IMG/VR virus record: IMGVR_UViG_3300024520_000448
Location: 1 to 25,712 of that record
Reading direction: 5' to 3' (one strand)
Length of the DNA: 25,712 bases
From: a virus
A program made the position numbers and the translations under genes. The notes beneath the pieces were generated by a model. That model was given only the letters and a program-made list of their open reading frames with translations, was not told the DNA's origin and made no database searches. Below, piece by piece: positions 1-7,043 of this stretch. Each line of letters opens with the position of its first letter. Positions within the stretch are counted from its first letter, which is position 1.

Positions 1-90
1 CGCGGAGAGTACGAACTCGCCCGCGAGTACACGACCCCCACACCGTTTCGGCCACCCGCAGCCCTGGAGATGAGATGGGGGAGCCCCTGA
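1..90 (+). CDS. 3' end of an upstream gene (partial)
   Basis: Frame 1 is open from the window edge to a TGA ending at base 90 and encodes 29 residues with a Pro/Thr-rich middle (TTPTPFRPP). The start lies outside the window. Codons resemble the neighbouring genes, which suggests a real C-terminus, but a fragment this short proves little. No function can be assigned. It lies just upstream of the packaging genes on the same strand. Confidence 0.35.
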   Translation, partial: RGEYELAREYTTPTPFRPPAALEMRWGSP

Positions 91-105
91 GCGGTCTGCG
101 CTAGG

Positions 106-130
106 CTCCAAGGGATCCATTCCCTCGGAG
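106..130. repeat. Imperfect inverted repeat before the packaging genes
   Basis: Arms CTCC-A-AGGGA and TCCCT-C-GGAG pair at 9 of 10 positions (one A/C mismatch) around the loop TCCAT. It lies in the only non-coding stretch (91-172) ahead of the first terminase gene. No T-run follows, so it is not a classical intrinsic terminator. It could be an RNA hairpin, a regulator site or part of a packaging site; the sequence does not decide. Confidence 0.45.
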
Positions 131-172
131 CGATCCCATCATGCTGATCCACTGCTGCACGATCAGCCCTTT

Positions 173-640
173 ATGAGTGCCGAGCATATTCGGGCCTTCC
201 AGTTCCAAAAGGGAACGTCTGGCAATCCGAAGGGCCGTCCCCGGAACGTCCCACAGCGCACCGTCGCGGAGCGGATCATCGAGTTCGCCGACGAGATCAA
301 GCCCGGAGAGATCGGCGAGGACGGGAAGCAGGGGCCAGACATGAGAGGCTCCGATCAGCTCGCCCAGGTGTTCTGGAATCATCTCCTAGCAGGCGACCCG
401 CGCTTCTGGGCGCTCGCGTCGGCGACGATGCCTAGCCTCCTGGCGAGCGTGCTGCCCATCGGCCTGGAAGAAGGCGAGACGAAGCAGATCACCGAAGGCC
501 CGGCAGCTCGGAAGGGCAAGCTCCTACAGCTCCGTCGCGTCCTCGATGACTGCAACCTGGAGCCGCCCGCTGCCCCGAAGATCGCGGCCTCGAAAGGCAA
601 CGGCGCTGTCCCGCATCCCGGCGGGAATGGGAAGGCGTGA
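173..640 (+). CDS. DUF5681-type protein, candidate small terminase subunit
   Basis: 155 residues. Residues 10-24 hold the glycine/lysine motif FQKGTSGNPKGRPR, the hallmark of the DUF5681 family, which is often found in phage genomes beside the large terminase. The rest is mainly helical, with a basic, Pro/Ala-rich C-terminus. Small terminase subunits recognise phage DNA and hand it to the motor, and the position two genes before TerL supports that role, but no helix-turn-helix is obvious by eye. The ATG at 173 is the only good start although no clear Shine-Dalgarno precedes it. The stop overlaps the next start (GTGA at 637). The family call is fairly safe; the role is inferred from context. 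Confidence 0.75.
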   Translation: MSAEHIRAFQFQKGTSGNPKGRPRNVPQRTVAERIIEFADEIKPGEIGEDGKQGPDMRGSDQLAQVFWNHLLAGDPRFWALASATMPSLLASVLPIGLEEGETKQITEGPAARKGKLLQLRRVLDDCNLEPPAAPKIAASKGNGAVPHPGGNGKA

Positions 641-1089
641 CGAGCCAACTCCACACGATCGACCTCGACGATCCAGGCGCGACGGCCTCGGTCCCGCCGG
701 ATGCCGGGGGGCTGCGCGCCGTTCAGGAGGCTCTCAATAACCTGGCGCTGGCGGCGCTCGTCGATCAGGGCCAGGACGTGCGGCCTGAATCGCTGGCCCG
801 CGTGCCGGATGCGGTGAAGCGCACGCTCGTCGGGGCAGGCGGCGAACTGCGTCGCGCTATCGCAGCGATGACCGCAGCCCACGACCAGCCCGCGGCCGAT
901 CAGATCCTGCAGAGATCGAGGACGCGGCTCGACGTGAAGGATCACGAGAGACTGAAGCAGGCGCTTGAGAGCGGCGAGGCCGAGATCGACGGCGGCGGCG
1001 AATCGCTCGGCGCGACGACTGAGCTGATCGCCGAGCTGGGCCTGGAAGAATCATCACACGAGCGATCCTTCCCGCGTGGCTCGCCGTGA
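637..1089 (+). CDS. Helical protein of unknown function in the packaging module
   Basis: 150 residues from a GTG at 637 that overlaps the previous stop by 4 bases, indicating coupled translation. The sequence is predicted mostly alpha-helical and acidic, with an Ala/Leu-rich segment at about residues 28-45 (EALNNLALAALVDQG), a helix around residues 65-90, and a Gly/Glu-rich acidic stretch near residues 117-127. I recognise no family. Its place between the DUF5681 protein and TerL suggests a packaging accessory or a second small-terminase component, for which there is no direct motif. Its last codons overlap the next small gene in another GTGA. Confidence 0.75.
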   Translation: MTSQLHTIDLDDPGATASVPPDAGGLRAVQEALNNLALAALVDQGQDVRPESLARVPDAVKRTLVGAGGELRRAIAAMTAAHDQPAADQILQRSRTRLDVKDHERLKQALESGEAEIDGGGESLGATTELIAELGLEESSHERSFPRGSP

Positions 1090-1265
1090 AGCCGAAGCAG
1101 ACGAAGCGACTGAACCCGCATGTCTGCTCGGATGGCGAGCGCGTCCTTCTGGCGCTCTGTGAGAGGTGCTCCGTCTGTGGGTATGACCCCCAGGTACCCA
1201 CGCGCCCGAAGCCGGCGCCTGAGCGCGGACGCACCCGCCCCGAGCGCCGGGGGCACACCCGCTGA
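1086..1265 (+). CDS. 59-residue Cys4 zinc-knuckle-like protein
   Basis: A complete small frame fills the gap between its neighbours exactly: GTG at 1086 overlaps the previous stop (GTGA), and its TGA at 1263-1265 overlaps the terL ATG. Cysteines fall at 14, 25, 28 and 31 in the local pattern LCERCSVCGYDP, a likely zinc site. The C-terminal half is Arg/Pro-rich and should be disordered and DNA- or RNA-attracting. The CxxC start resembles the first zinc knuckle of HNH nucleases, which often flank terminases, but no HNH core follows. It shares a 24-base in-frame word (residues QTKRLNP) with the gene at 8511. Function unknown; tight coupling on both sides is the best evidence that it is real. Confidence 0.65.
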   Translation: MKPKQTKRLNPHVCSDGERVLLALCERCSVCGYDPQVPTRPKPAPERGRTRPERRGHTR

Positions 1266-2623
1266 TGGCATCCAACCGGGCGAACATCGACCGGGCGCTA
1301 GGGCTCTGGGCGCTCGACGGCGACCTGAGCTACTGCCCGCACGACCCGACCGCGAACCAGCACGTCGCGCTCTGGCTGGCCGAGCAGACCCGCGAGGTCT
1401 TCTACGGCGGCGCGGCCGGCGGGGGCAAGAGCGACTGGATGCTGATGGGTGCTCTTGCCTACGTCCACATCCCCGAGTACTCGGCGCTCATCATGCGGCG
1501 GACCTTCCGCGAGCTGAACAAGCGCGGCTCGCTCATCCCTCGATCTCACGAGTGGCTGTCCGGGACCGATGCCCACTGGAGCGGGGAGCATTCCCGCTGG
1601 GCCTTCCCGAGCGGAGCGACGCTGGAATTCGGCCACTGCGAGCACGAGAAGGACCGATTCGCTTATCAGTCGGCTGAGTATCAGTGCGTAGCCTTCGACG
1701 AGCTGACGTCCTTCAGCGAGACGATCTACCGCTACATCGGATTCAGCCGCGTCCGCCGACTGAGAGGCTCAGCCGTCCCGACGCGCACGCTCGGTGCCTC
1801 GAACCCTGGCAATCACGGGCACGCCTGGGTCGATGATCGCTTCCACTGCGACGCCGCGAAGTGGAAGGACATCCCGCAGACGCCGGGCCGCGCCTTCGTC
1901 CCGGCACGCATGGCGGACAATCCCTATCTGGACGTCGAGGAATACGCCGAGAGCCTGCAGCATCTTCGCGCCGTCGAGCGCGTGCAACTGATGGAGGGCG
2001 ACTGGAGCGCCCGCGAACTCGGGGACTTCATGTCGAGCGAGTGGTTCCCAGTAGTGGACGCGGTCCCGGCCGGCGGACGCGAGGCGCGTTACTGGGACTT
2101 CGCGAGCACGAAGCCTCACAAGGGGAACCCGGACCCGGACTGGACGAGGGGCTGCCGCGGCAAGATCGCACCCGATGGGATCTTCTACATCACGGACTTC
2201 AGGTCAGCGCGCGACGCGCCGGGCGCAGTGCAGGCTCTCGTGAAGTCCACGGCCGGCAGGGATACGGGCCGGGTGCAGGTCCACTGGGAAGAGGAGGGCG
2301 GCAGCGCAGGGAAGATCGCGTCGCATCATCTCCGTCAGTTGCTGATGGGATACTCGGCGAAGGCCGACCGCGTGACCGGGTCGAAGATCAGCCGCGCTGT
2401 CCCGCTGGCGAATCAGGCCGAGGCGGGGAACGTCCGCGTCCTGCGCGGCGGGTGGAACCAGGATTTCTGGGACGAGGTCGATGCCTTCGGCTCGGGCGCG
2501 GGGCATGATGATATGATCGACGCCGCGTCCGGTCTCTTCGGCCAGCTCTCGGGCTCGTGGGGATGGAGCGATCTCTACCCGAACGCCGGCCAGGGCGAGC
2601 GGCAGCAGGAGGCGCGAGCTTGA
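1265..2623 (+). CDS. terL: Terminase large subunit (packaging ATPase/nuclease)
   Basis: 452 residues, usual length for the family. This is the motor that translocates phage DNA into the prohead and cuts it. The N-terminal ATPase has a Walker A loop GGAAGGGKS (48-56), Walker B VAFDE (142-146, with the catalytic Glu 146) and the coupling segment TLGASNPG (175-182). The C-terminal RNase H-like nuclease shows candidate metal ligands: Asp 278 in YWDFA, acidic residues in HWEEE (340-344) and Asp 415/416 in HDDMIDA. ATG at 1265 overlaps the stop of the small Cys4 gene. All expected catalytic motifs are present, so it should be active. Whether packaging is by headful or by cos cutting cannot be told from the sequence. 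Confidence 0.95.
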   Translation: MASNRANIDRALGLWALDGDLSYCPHDPTANQHVALWLAEQTREVFYGGAAGGGKSDWMLMGALAYVHIPEYSALIMRRTFRELNKRGSLIPRSHEWLSGTDAHWSGEHSRWAFPSGATLEFGHCEHEKDRFAYQSAEYQCVAFDELTSFSETIYRYIGFSRVRRLRGSAVPTRTLGASNPGNHGHAWVDDRFHCDAAKWKDIPQTPGRAFVPARMADNPYLDVEEYAESLQHLRAVERVQLMEGDWSARELGDFMSSEWFPVVDAVPAGGREARYWDFASTKPHKGNPDPDWTRGCRGKIAPDGIFYITDFRSARDAPGAVQALVKSTAGRDTGRVQVHWEEEGGSAGKIASHHLRQLLMGYSAKADRVTGSKISRAVPLANQAEAGNVRVLRGGWNQDFWDEVDAFGSGAGHDDMIDAASGLFGQLSGSWGWSDLYPNAGQGERQQEARA

Positions 2624-3153
2624 CCCAGCTCGGCGTGACAAATACGATTCGATATAGGACGCCGTTCGAGCGCGAGGCGGATCCCCAGGGCGTGCCTATC
2701 TTCCCCTATGGCATCTATGAGAAGGGCGATCACTTCTTCACGTTCGGCGCTCGGTACGATCTGATGGGCCAGGCGCCGGCGCTCGTCGAGGCGGGCGGAT
2801 ACATCATCGTCAAGCCGGTATCGATCGCGACGGCGGGCTTCGACATCGACGTCTTCAAGATCGCCGACGGCTGGCACCGCGTGAATGGCGAGATCGAGTG
2901 GCAGTCCAGACTATCGGTGCTGGACCGCGAGCTAGACTATGCCGTCCCGAAGGCGACGATCACGGTCCTCGCAGGCGCGACGGCGTATCAGGTCTATGCG
3001 TTATCAGACCAGAACCTGACGGGCGTGACGAACGCGCTGGACCTCAACTTCCCGCTGCCGATGTCGCTCGGCTTCAAGATATCCCCGATTAACGGGCCGC
3101 ACACTTTCGCCGTCCACTGGCTGCCGGTCGCCCGCGGACGCAGAGCCATCTAG
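2620..3153 (+). CDS. Beta-rich virion-type protein, first of a tandem pair
   Basis: I place the start at TTG 2620, overlapping the terL stop, because AGGAGG sits at 2607-2612 at good spacing; an upstream ATG at 2557 would lie deep inside terL. This gives 177 residues, rich in beta-strand and Gly/Thr. The C-terminal part (PLP..L, then H.FA, then GR.AI at the very end) aligns with the next gene, so the two are probably tandem paralogues. I do not recognise the family. The position between TerL and portal, and the strand-rich composition, fit a head decoration or other surface protein. Function is inferred. Confidence 0.75.
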   Translation: MTQLGVTNTIRYRTPFEREADPQGVPIFPYGIYEKGDHFFTFGARYDLMGQAPALVEAGGYIIVKPVSIATAGFDIDVFKIADGWHRVNGEIEWQSRLSVLDRELDYAVPKATITVLAGATAYQVYALSDQNLTGVTNALDLNFPLPMSLGFKISPINGPHTFAVHWLPVARGRRAI

Positions 3154-3163
3154 GAGCCACGAG

Positions 3164-3625
3164 ATGCCGACGAGCCAACTGATCCAGACCCTCGTCCCCT
3201 TCGCGACTTACAACAACGAGACCTACACAGTGGCGCTCGGCTACCAGGACTCGAACCAGAACAACTCGGTTGAGATGCCGGGCCTGACTGCTTCGGGCCT
3301 CTATATCATCTCGAACGAGGACGTCTTCACGGCCGGCACGGTCACGCTCGACATCGAGCTGGTCGATACGGGCTGGGGGAATAGTGACCTGATAACGAAG
3401 ACGGCGATCGTCTCGATCCTCGACGCGAGCCCCCCGATCACGGTCCACTCGGCGGCGGGCTATCACGTCACGGTCTTCAGTGCGGAGACGAGCCTAGAGG
3501 GCGTTGACCGTCTGATCGATCACCCGCTCCCCCCGAATCTGCTGCTGACCTACGTCTTCGACGCGAATGATCACGAGTTCGCGGCTGCGGCCTACTTCGT
3601 CGAGCAGGGCAGGAGCGCGATCTGA
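3164..3625 (+). CDS. Beta-rich virion-type protein, second of a tandem pair
   Basis: 153 residues, ATG at 3164 with a GGAGCCACGAG leader as a weak ribosome site, 10 bases after the previous gene. Predicted mostly beta. Shared landmarks with the preceding protein, in the same order: GYII/GLYII, TAG, a D.GW turn, a GATAYQV/AAGYHVTV strand, then PLP..L, N..H.FA and the terminal GR.AI. It lacks the roughly 25-residue N-terminal extension of its partner. This points to gene duplication followed by divergence. Likely a capsid-surface or accessory structural protein, with no family assigned. Its stop overlaps the ATG of the following small gene. Confidence 0.75.
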   Translation: MPTSQLIQTLVPFATYNNETYTVALGYQDSNQNNSVEMPGLTASGLYIISNEDVFTAGTVTLDIELVDTGWGNSDLITKTAIVSILDASPPITVHSAAGYHVTVFSAETSLEGVDRLIDHPLPPNLLLTYVFDANDHEFAAAAYFVEQGRSAI

Positions 3626-3789
3626 TGGGGCCGATTAAACGCCTGGAGCGCGCGATCCGACGCCTGAAGATGCGGCGCGTCCTGCGCCAGATCGAGGCCG
3701 AATGGCGCGAGCATCGACAGCGAGTCCTGTCCGGTGATATTGTAGAGATCGCTCCGCGCGAATCATCTACCGATGGGGGGTCGGAATGA
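3625..3789 (+). CDS. 54-residue basic helical protein before the portal
   Basis: A small frame with tight coupling at both ends: TGATG at 3623-3627 with the previous gene and ATGA at 3786-3789 with the portal gene. Residues 4-34 are an Arg/Leu/Glu-rich, strongly amphipathic helix (IKRLERAIRRLKMRRVL then RQIEAEWREH), followed by a short acidic, Ser/Gly-rich tail. No family recognised. A small helical partner of the portal or a DNA-contacting internal head peptide are possibilities, or it may serve mainly to keep ribosomes running into the portal gene. The exact fit between two stop/start overlaps is the main support. Confidence 0.6.
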   Translation: MGPIKRLERAIRRLKMRRVLRQIEAEWREHRQRVLSGDIVEIAPRESSTDGGSE

Positions 3790-5927
3790 GCGAGGGCGCG
3801 CTGCTGCTTCCTCATAGTCTGATCGACGAACTGGCCGAAGAGCGCGCGCTCAAGATCGCGAGAGAGCGCCGTCTGGCACGCGATCACGCCGGCCCGCCAA
3901 TCGTCTACCAGTCCAATGCAGTCACGCTCGGGGGTCTCGGCAGGCAGCCTGCGAAGACTGCGCTGCTAGAGGAGAACGTCGGCTGGTCTGCCATTGCCGG
4001 GACCGCGAAGGCGTCGCGCATCATGTCGCTCGACCCTCAGATCCGGGGGATGCGAAGGACCGAGCAGGGCGGGGTGGAGAGCTTCGACCTCCCCGAGCAC
4101 GAGGCGAAGAATCTCCTCGACCATCCGGGCGATATCTTCTCTCGGGCGATGCTGCTCTGGCTAACCAGCTTCCACCTCGATCAGATCGGCGAAGCCTACT
4201 GGCAGATCCTCCGCGACGGGATCGGGATCCCGCGCGAGCTGTGGCCGATGCCGCCGCAGCATGTCGAGCCGATCCCGCATCCCGAGATGGTGATCTCTGG
4301 CTATCGCGTCATCAGTTCCCAGGGGTCGCGAGACATCCCGCGCGAGGATGTGATCCGGTTCTGGAAGCCAGACCCCGAGACTCTCTTCAGCTCGGTAGGC
4401 TCGCTCGGGCCGCAGCGCTCAGAGTGGGACGCCGACCGATTCCGCATCGAGACGATCCGCACGCACTTCAGCGAGGGCGCGATCCCGCGCACGGCTCTGA
4501 AGGCCGAGAGCGGCGCGATGCTGCCGATGGGCGACGAGCGCGACGCCTTCAACGCGGACTGGATGCAGCGCTACCATCAGAGGAAGGGCCGCGACCGCGG
4601 CGTGCCTGCGTTCCTGCCTCCCGGCTTCGATGTCGTCCACCTCGATCAGTATGGCGGCGTGAATGACACGCTCGAATGGGGCGAGAAGGTCGCCGAGCAG
4701 ATCTTGGCAGCCTACGGCGTACCGGGCGCGATCGTCGGGATGATGGTCGATGTCAATCGGGCCGCGGCCGAGACCGCGCGCTGGACGTTCGATCAGTTCA
4801 CGATCCAGCCGATCACGAAGCTGATCTCGATGGCGATCACGGACCAGCTACTGCGGCCCAACTTCGGACAGGACGTGATCTGTGAGTTCGCTCCGTTCGT
4901 CTCGCCAGACAAGGACTTCGACCAGCGTCAGGAGTTCCAGGATCTGGCGACGAAGGTGCGCGTCATCAATGAAGTCCGCGCGGATCGCGACGGCCTGGAA
5001 CCCGTCGAGTGGGGGAATGAGCCGGTCGGGTCGATCGCCGACTCGCCCTATCGCCCTGACGAGGAATTCGGGGAGGAGAGCGCCGCCGATCTCGATGGGC
5101 CTCGTGCTAGCGGCGACTCGTCGCCATTCAACAAGAGCGACCGCGAGCCGCAGACCCGAGCGCTCGACTTCTTCGATCCGCGCAGCGTCGAGAAGAGGAT
5201 GGTCGCAGTCGAGAAGAAGAACGTCTCCAAGATGACCCGAGCGCTCGGCGGCGTATGGGAAGTCCAGAGGAAGGAGACGATCGCGCGGCTGCACCGGATG
5301 ATGCCCGGCAGCTCTAGCGGGGAGGCGTCGCGCGTCGTGGCCGAGCAGATCTTCAATCCCGACGACTGGGCCGACCTCTACAAAGCCCGCGTCCAGCCGC
5401 TGCTCGAATCAATCGCTACCGATGCGGCTGCAATCAACTATTCGGCATTGACAGAGGCGGGGGCCTTCAACTTCACGCCGCTCGTGGCGCAGCAGATCGC
5501 GAGCCAGGCCACTCTCTTCCAGTTCCAGGTCTCGACGGCGACGCAGAAGTTCATCGCCCGCGAGCTTGGGGCGGGCGTGGCCGGGGGCGAGAGCGTCGAT
5601 CAGATCGCGAAGCGGATTGACGGCGTATTCAAAGACCGGAAGCGGGCGCGCACGATCGCGCGCACCGAGGTCGGCAAGAGTAACCAGCAGGGCACGCTGA
5701 TCGGCTACCAGACGAGCGGCGTCGTCGAGAGTAAACGCTGGAATTCGAGCGACGTCGGCGTGAGGCCATCGCATCAGATCGACGGGCAGGAGGTCCGACT
5801 GAACGAGATGTTCACGCTGGGCGACGGCGAGCAGGCCAACGCTCCGCTAGATCCGGCGCTGTCGGCGAAGAATCTCATCAACTGCCGGTGCTTTATGACT
5901 CCGGTGCTCGGAGAGGGGGACGAATGA
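3786..5927 (+). CDS. Portal protein fused to a Mu F-like minor head domain
   Basis: 713 residues, far longer than a usual portal of about 400-500. Residues 1 to about 430 look like an HK97-type portal, the ring that forms the DNA gate at one vertex; a landmark is the stretch around VNRAAAETARWTFDQF (about 322-337), usual near the portal clip and stem. After an acidic, Ser-rich linker (about 435-465) comes a helical segment and then a Mu F-like domain: ARTIARTEVGKSNQQGT (about 621-637), HQIDGQEV (about 661-668) and the terminal NCRC (about 698-701). Mu F-like proteins are minor head proteins often encoded just after the portal; here they form one chain with no internal stop. The ATGA at 5924 couples it to the protease gene. 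Confidence 0.92.
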   Translation: MSEGALLLPHSLIDELAEERALKIARERRLARDHAGPPIVYQSNAVTLGGLGRQPAKTALLEENVGWSAIAGTAKASRIMSLDPQIRGMRRTEQGGVESFDLPEHEAKNLLDHPGDIFSRAMLLWLTSFHLDQIGEAYWQILRDGIGIPRELWPMPPQHVEPIPHPEMVISGYRVISSQGSRDIPREDVIRFWKPDPETLFSSVGSLGPQRSEWDADRFRIETIRTHFSEGAIPRTALKAESGAMLPMGDERDAFNADWMQRYHQRKGRDRGVPAFLPPGFDVVHLDQYGGVNDTLEWGEKVAEQILAAYGVPGAIVGMMVDVNRAAAETARWTFDQFTIQPITKLISMAITDQLLRPNFGQDVICEFAPFVSPDKDFDQRQEFQDLATKVRVINEVRADRDGLEPVEWGNEPVGSIADSPYRPDEEFGEESAADLDGPRASGDSSPFNKSDREPQTRALDFFDPRSVEKRMVAVEKKNVSKMTRALGGVWEVQRKETIARLHRMMPGSSSGEASRVVAEQIFNPDDWADLYKARVQPLLESIATDAAAINYSALTEAGAFNFTPLVAQQIASQATLFQFQVSTATQKFIARELGAGVAGGESVDQIAKRIDGVFKDRKRARTIARTEVGKSNQQGTLIGYQTSGVVESKRWNSSDVGVRPSHQIDGQEVRLNEMFTLGDGEQANAPLDPALSAKNLINCRCFMTPVLGEGDE

Positions 5928-7042
5928 GCGAAGACATCACGCGAGAGGGCGCCGGTCAGATCCGAGCGCGGAAGGGCGGCAAGGGTCACCTCGACTGGGA
6001 GACCGGCAGATTCTCGATGATACTGGCGACCGACAAGGAGGCGTCGGACGGTCACATCCTCTCGATGCGTGGCGCCGAGTTGCCCGAGCAGATGCCGCTG
6101 CTCGTCCAGCACTCGCCGCAGGTAATGATCCCGGCGCTCGGCTCGGTCGTCGATCTGAAGCCTCGCACTCATCAGCTCGACGCTGTCGGTCACGTCGAAC
6201 TCGGGGGCGCGGGCGACGATGCACGCGACGACGGTGCGCCATCGTTCAATGATCCGCTGCGCGAGATCCGCGCGGGATACGCGCACCTGATCGACAAGGG
6301 CCACATCTCGTCCGTCTCGATCCGATGGGAGGGCGACTCGGTCCCGCGGACATCGCTGAAGCCGACTCACCCCGCCTATATCGACGGGTCGAATGAGGCG
6401 CTGCCGCACGAGCAGAGATACGGCCGATTCTTCACGAAGTGGCGGGCGCTTGAGGGCTCAGTGGTTGCGATCGGCGCTGACCCCCTGGCGGCGATTCGAG
6501 CGCGGGCCTCCGACGAGGAGGTCGGCGATGTCGAGCGGCTCTACTGGGGATCCGTGGCGCGAGCCCACGAGTCCGGGGATGAGTCGCCCGACATGCTCGC
6601 CGCGATGCAAGCGATCAGCGAGGGTGCGGAGATCTTGCGCGCGGCGGGTCTTGAGCCTGCCGATCTGGCCCGCGTTCTGGTCAACTTCGGGGGCATCGCA
6701 GACGACGCGCTAGACAATTCTCCCGTTCGGGTTAACGTTCGGGGGCGCGTGGAGCTGGTCTCTCGGGACTGCTTTGAGCAACTGACGGGCGAGAGCCTGG
6801 ACAGATACCGAGAGGCGCTCCACCTCACGGGCGCGGCACGTTCCGCGCCTCCGGTCTCGCCGGAAGGCGACGACCCCCCGGAGCCGGAAGGCAGCCGGGC
6901 GGCTGCGACGCACACACACAAAGCCACCGAGCCCGGCCTGCTCAGTCTGAGCGACGAAGATCGTCGCGCGCTGACTCAGGGCATCCTCGGCGGCGTATCA
7001 CAGGCGCTCGGGGATGGATTCCGCGGCCTGCGAAGGAACTGA
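5924..7042 (+). CDS. Prohead maturation protease, HK97 type (S78), with long C-terminal extension
   Basis: 372 residues from ATG 5924, chosen because GAGAGGGGGA lies just upstream and ATGA overlaps the portal stop. The protease cleaves the capsid N-terminal arm during head maturation. The fold is shown by His 63 in LLVQHSP, the Ser-containing segment GHISSVSIRW (127-135) and the closing motif ALEGSVVAIGADPLAAI (175-191), which matches the conserved E(V/G)S.V..GA.P of the family; His 63 with a Ser at 130 or 132 is the candidate catalytic pair. Residues from about 200 to 372 form an acidic, helical, Pro-containing extension that may act as a built-in scaffold. The capsid gene follows after 1 base. 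Confidence 0.85.
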   Translation: MSEDITREGAGQIRARKGGKGHLDWETGRFSMILATDKEASDGHILSMRGAELPEQMPLLVQHSPQVMIPALGSVVDLKPRTHQLDAVGHVELGGAGDDARDDGAPSFNDPLREIRAGYAHLIDKGHISSVSIRWEGDSVPRTSLKPTHPAYIDGSNEALPHEQRYGRFFTKWRALEGSVVAIGADPLAAIRARASDEEVGDVERLYWGSVARAHESGDESPDMLAAMQAISEGAEILRAAGLEPADLARVLVNFGGIADDALDNSPVRVNVRGRVELVSRDCFEQLTGESLDRYREALHLTGAARSAPPVSPEGDDPPEPEGSRAAATHTHKATEPGLLSLSDEDRRALTQGILGGVSQALGDGFRGLRRN

Positions 7043-7043
7043 A

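Noticed and set aside
379-945. 188-residue open frame on the - strand over the packaging genes
   Set aside because: Cys/Arg/Pro-rich composition without any family pattern; it is antisense to two well-supported, coupled + strand genes. High G+C sequence leaves long chance frames.
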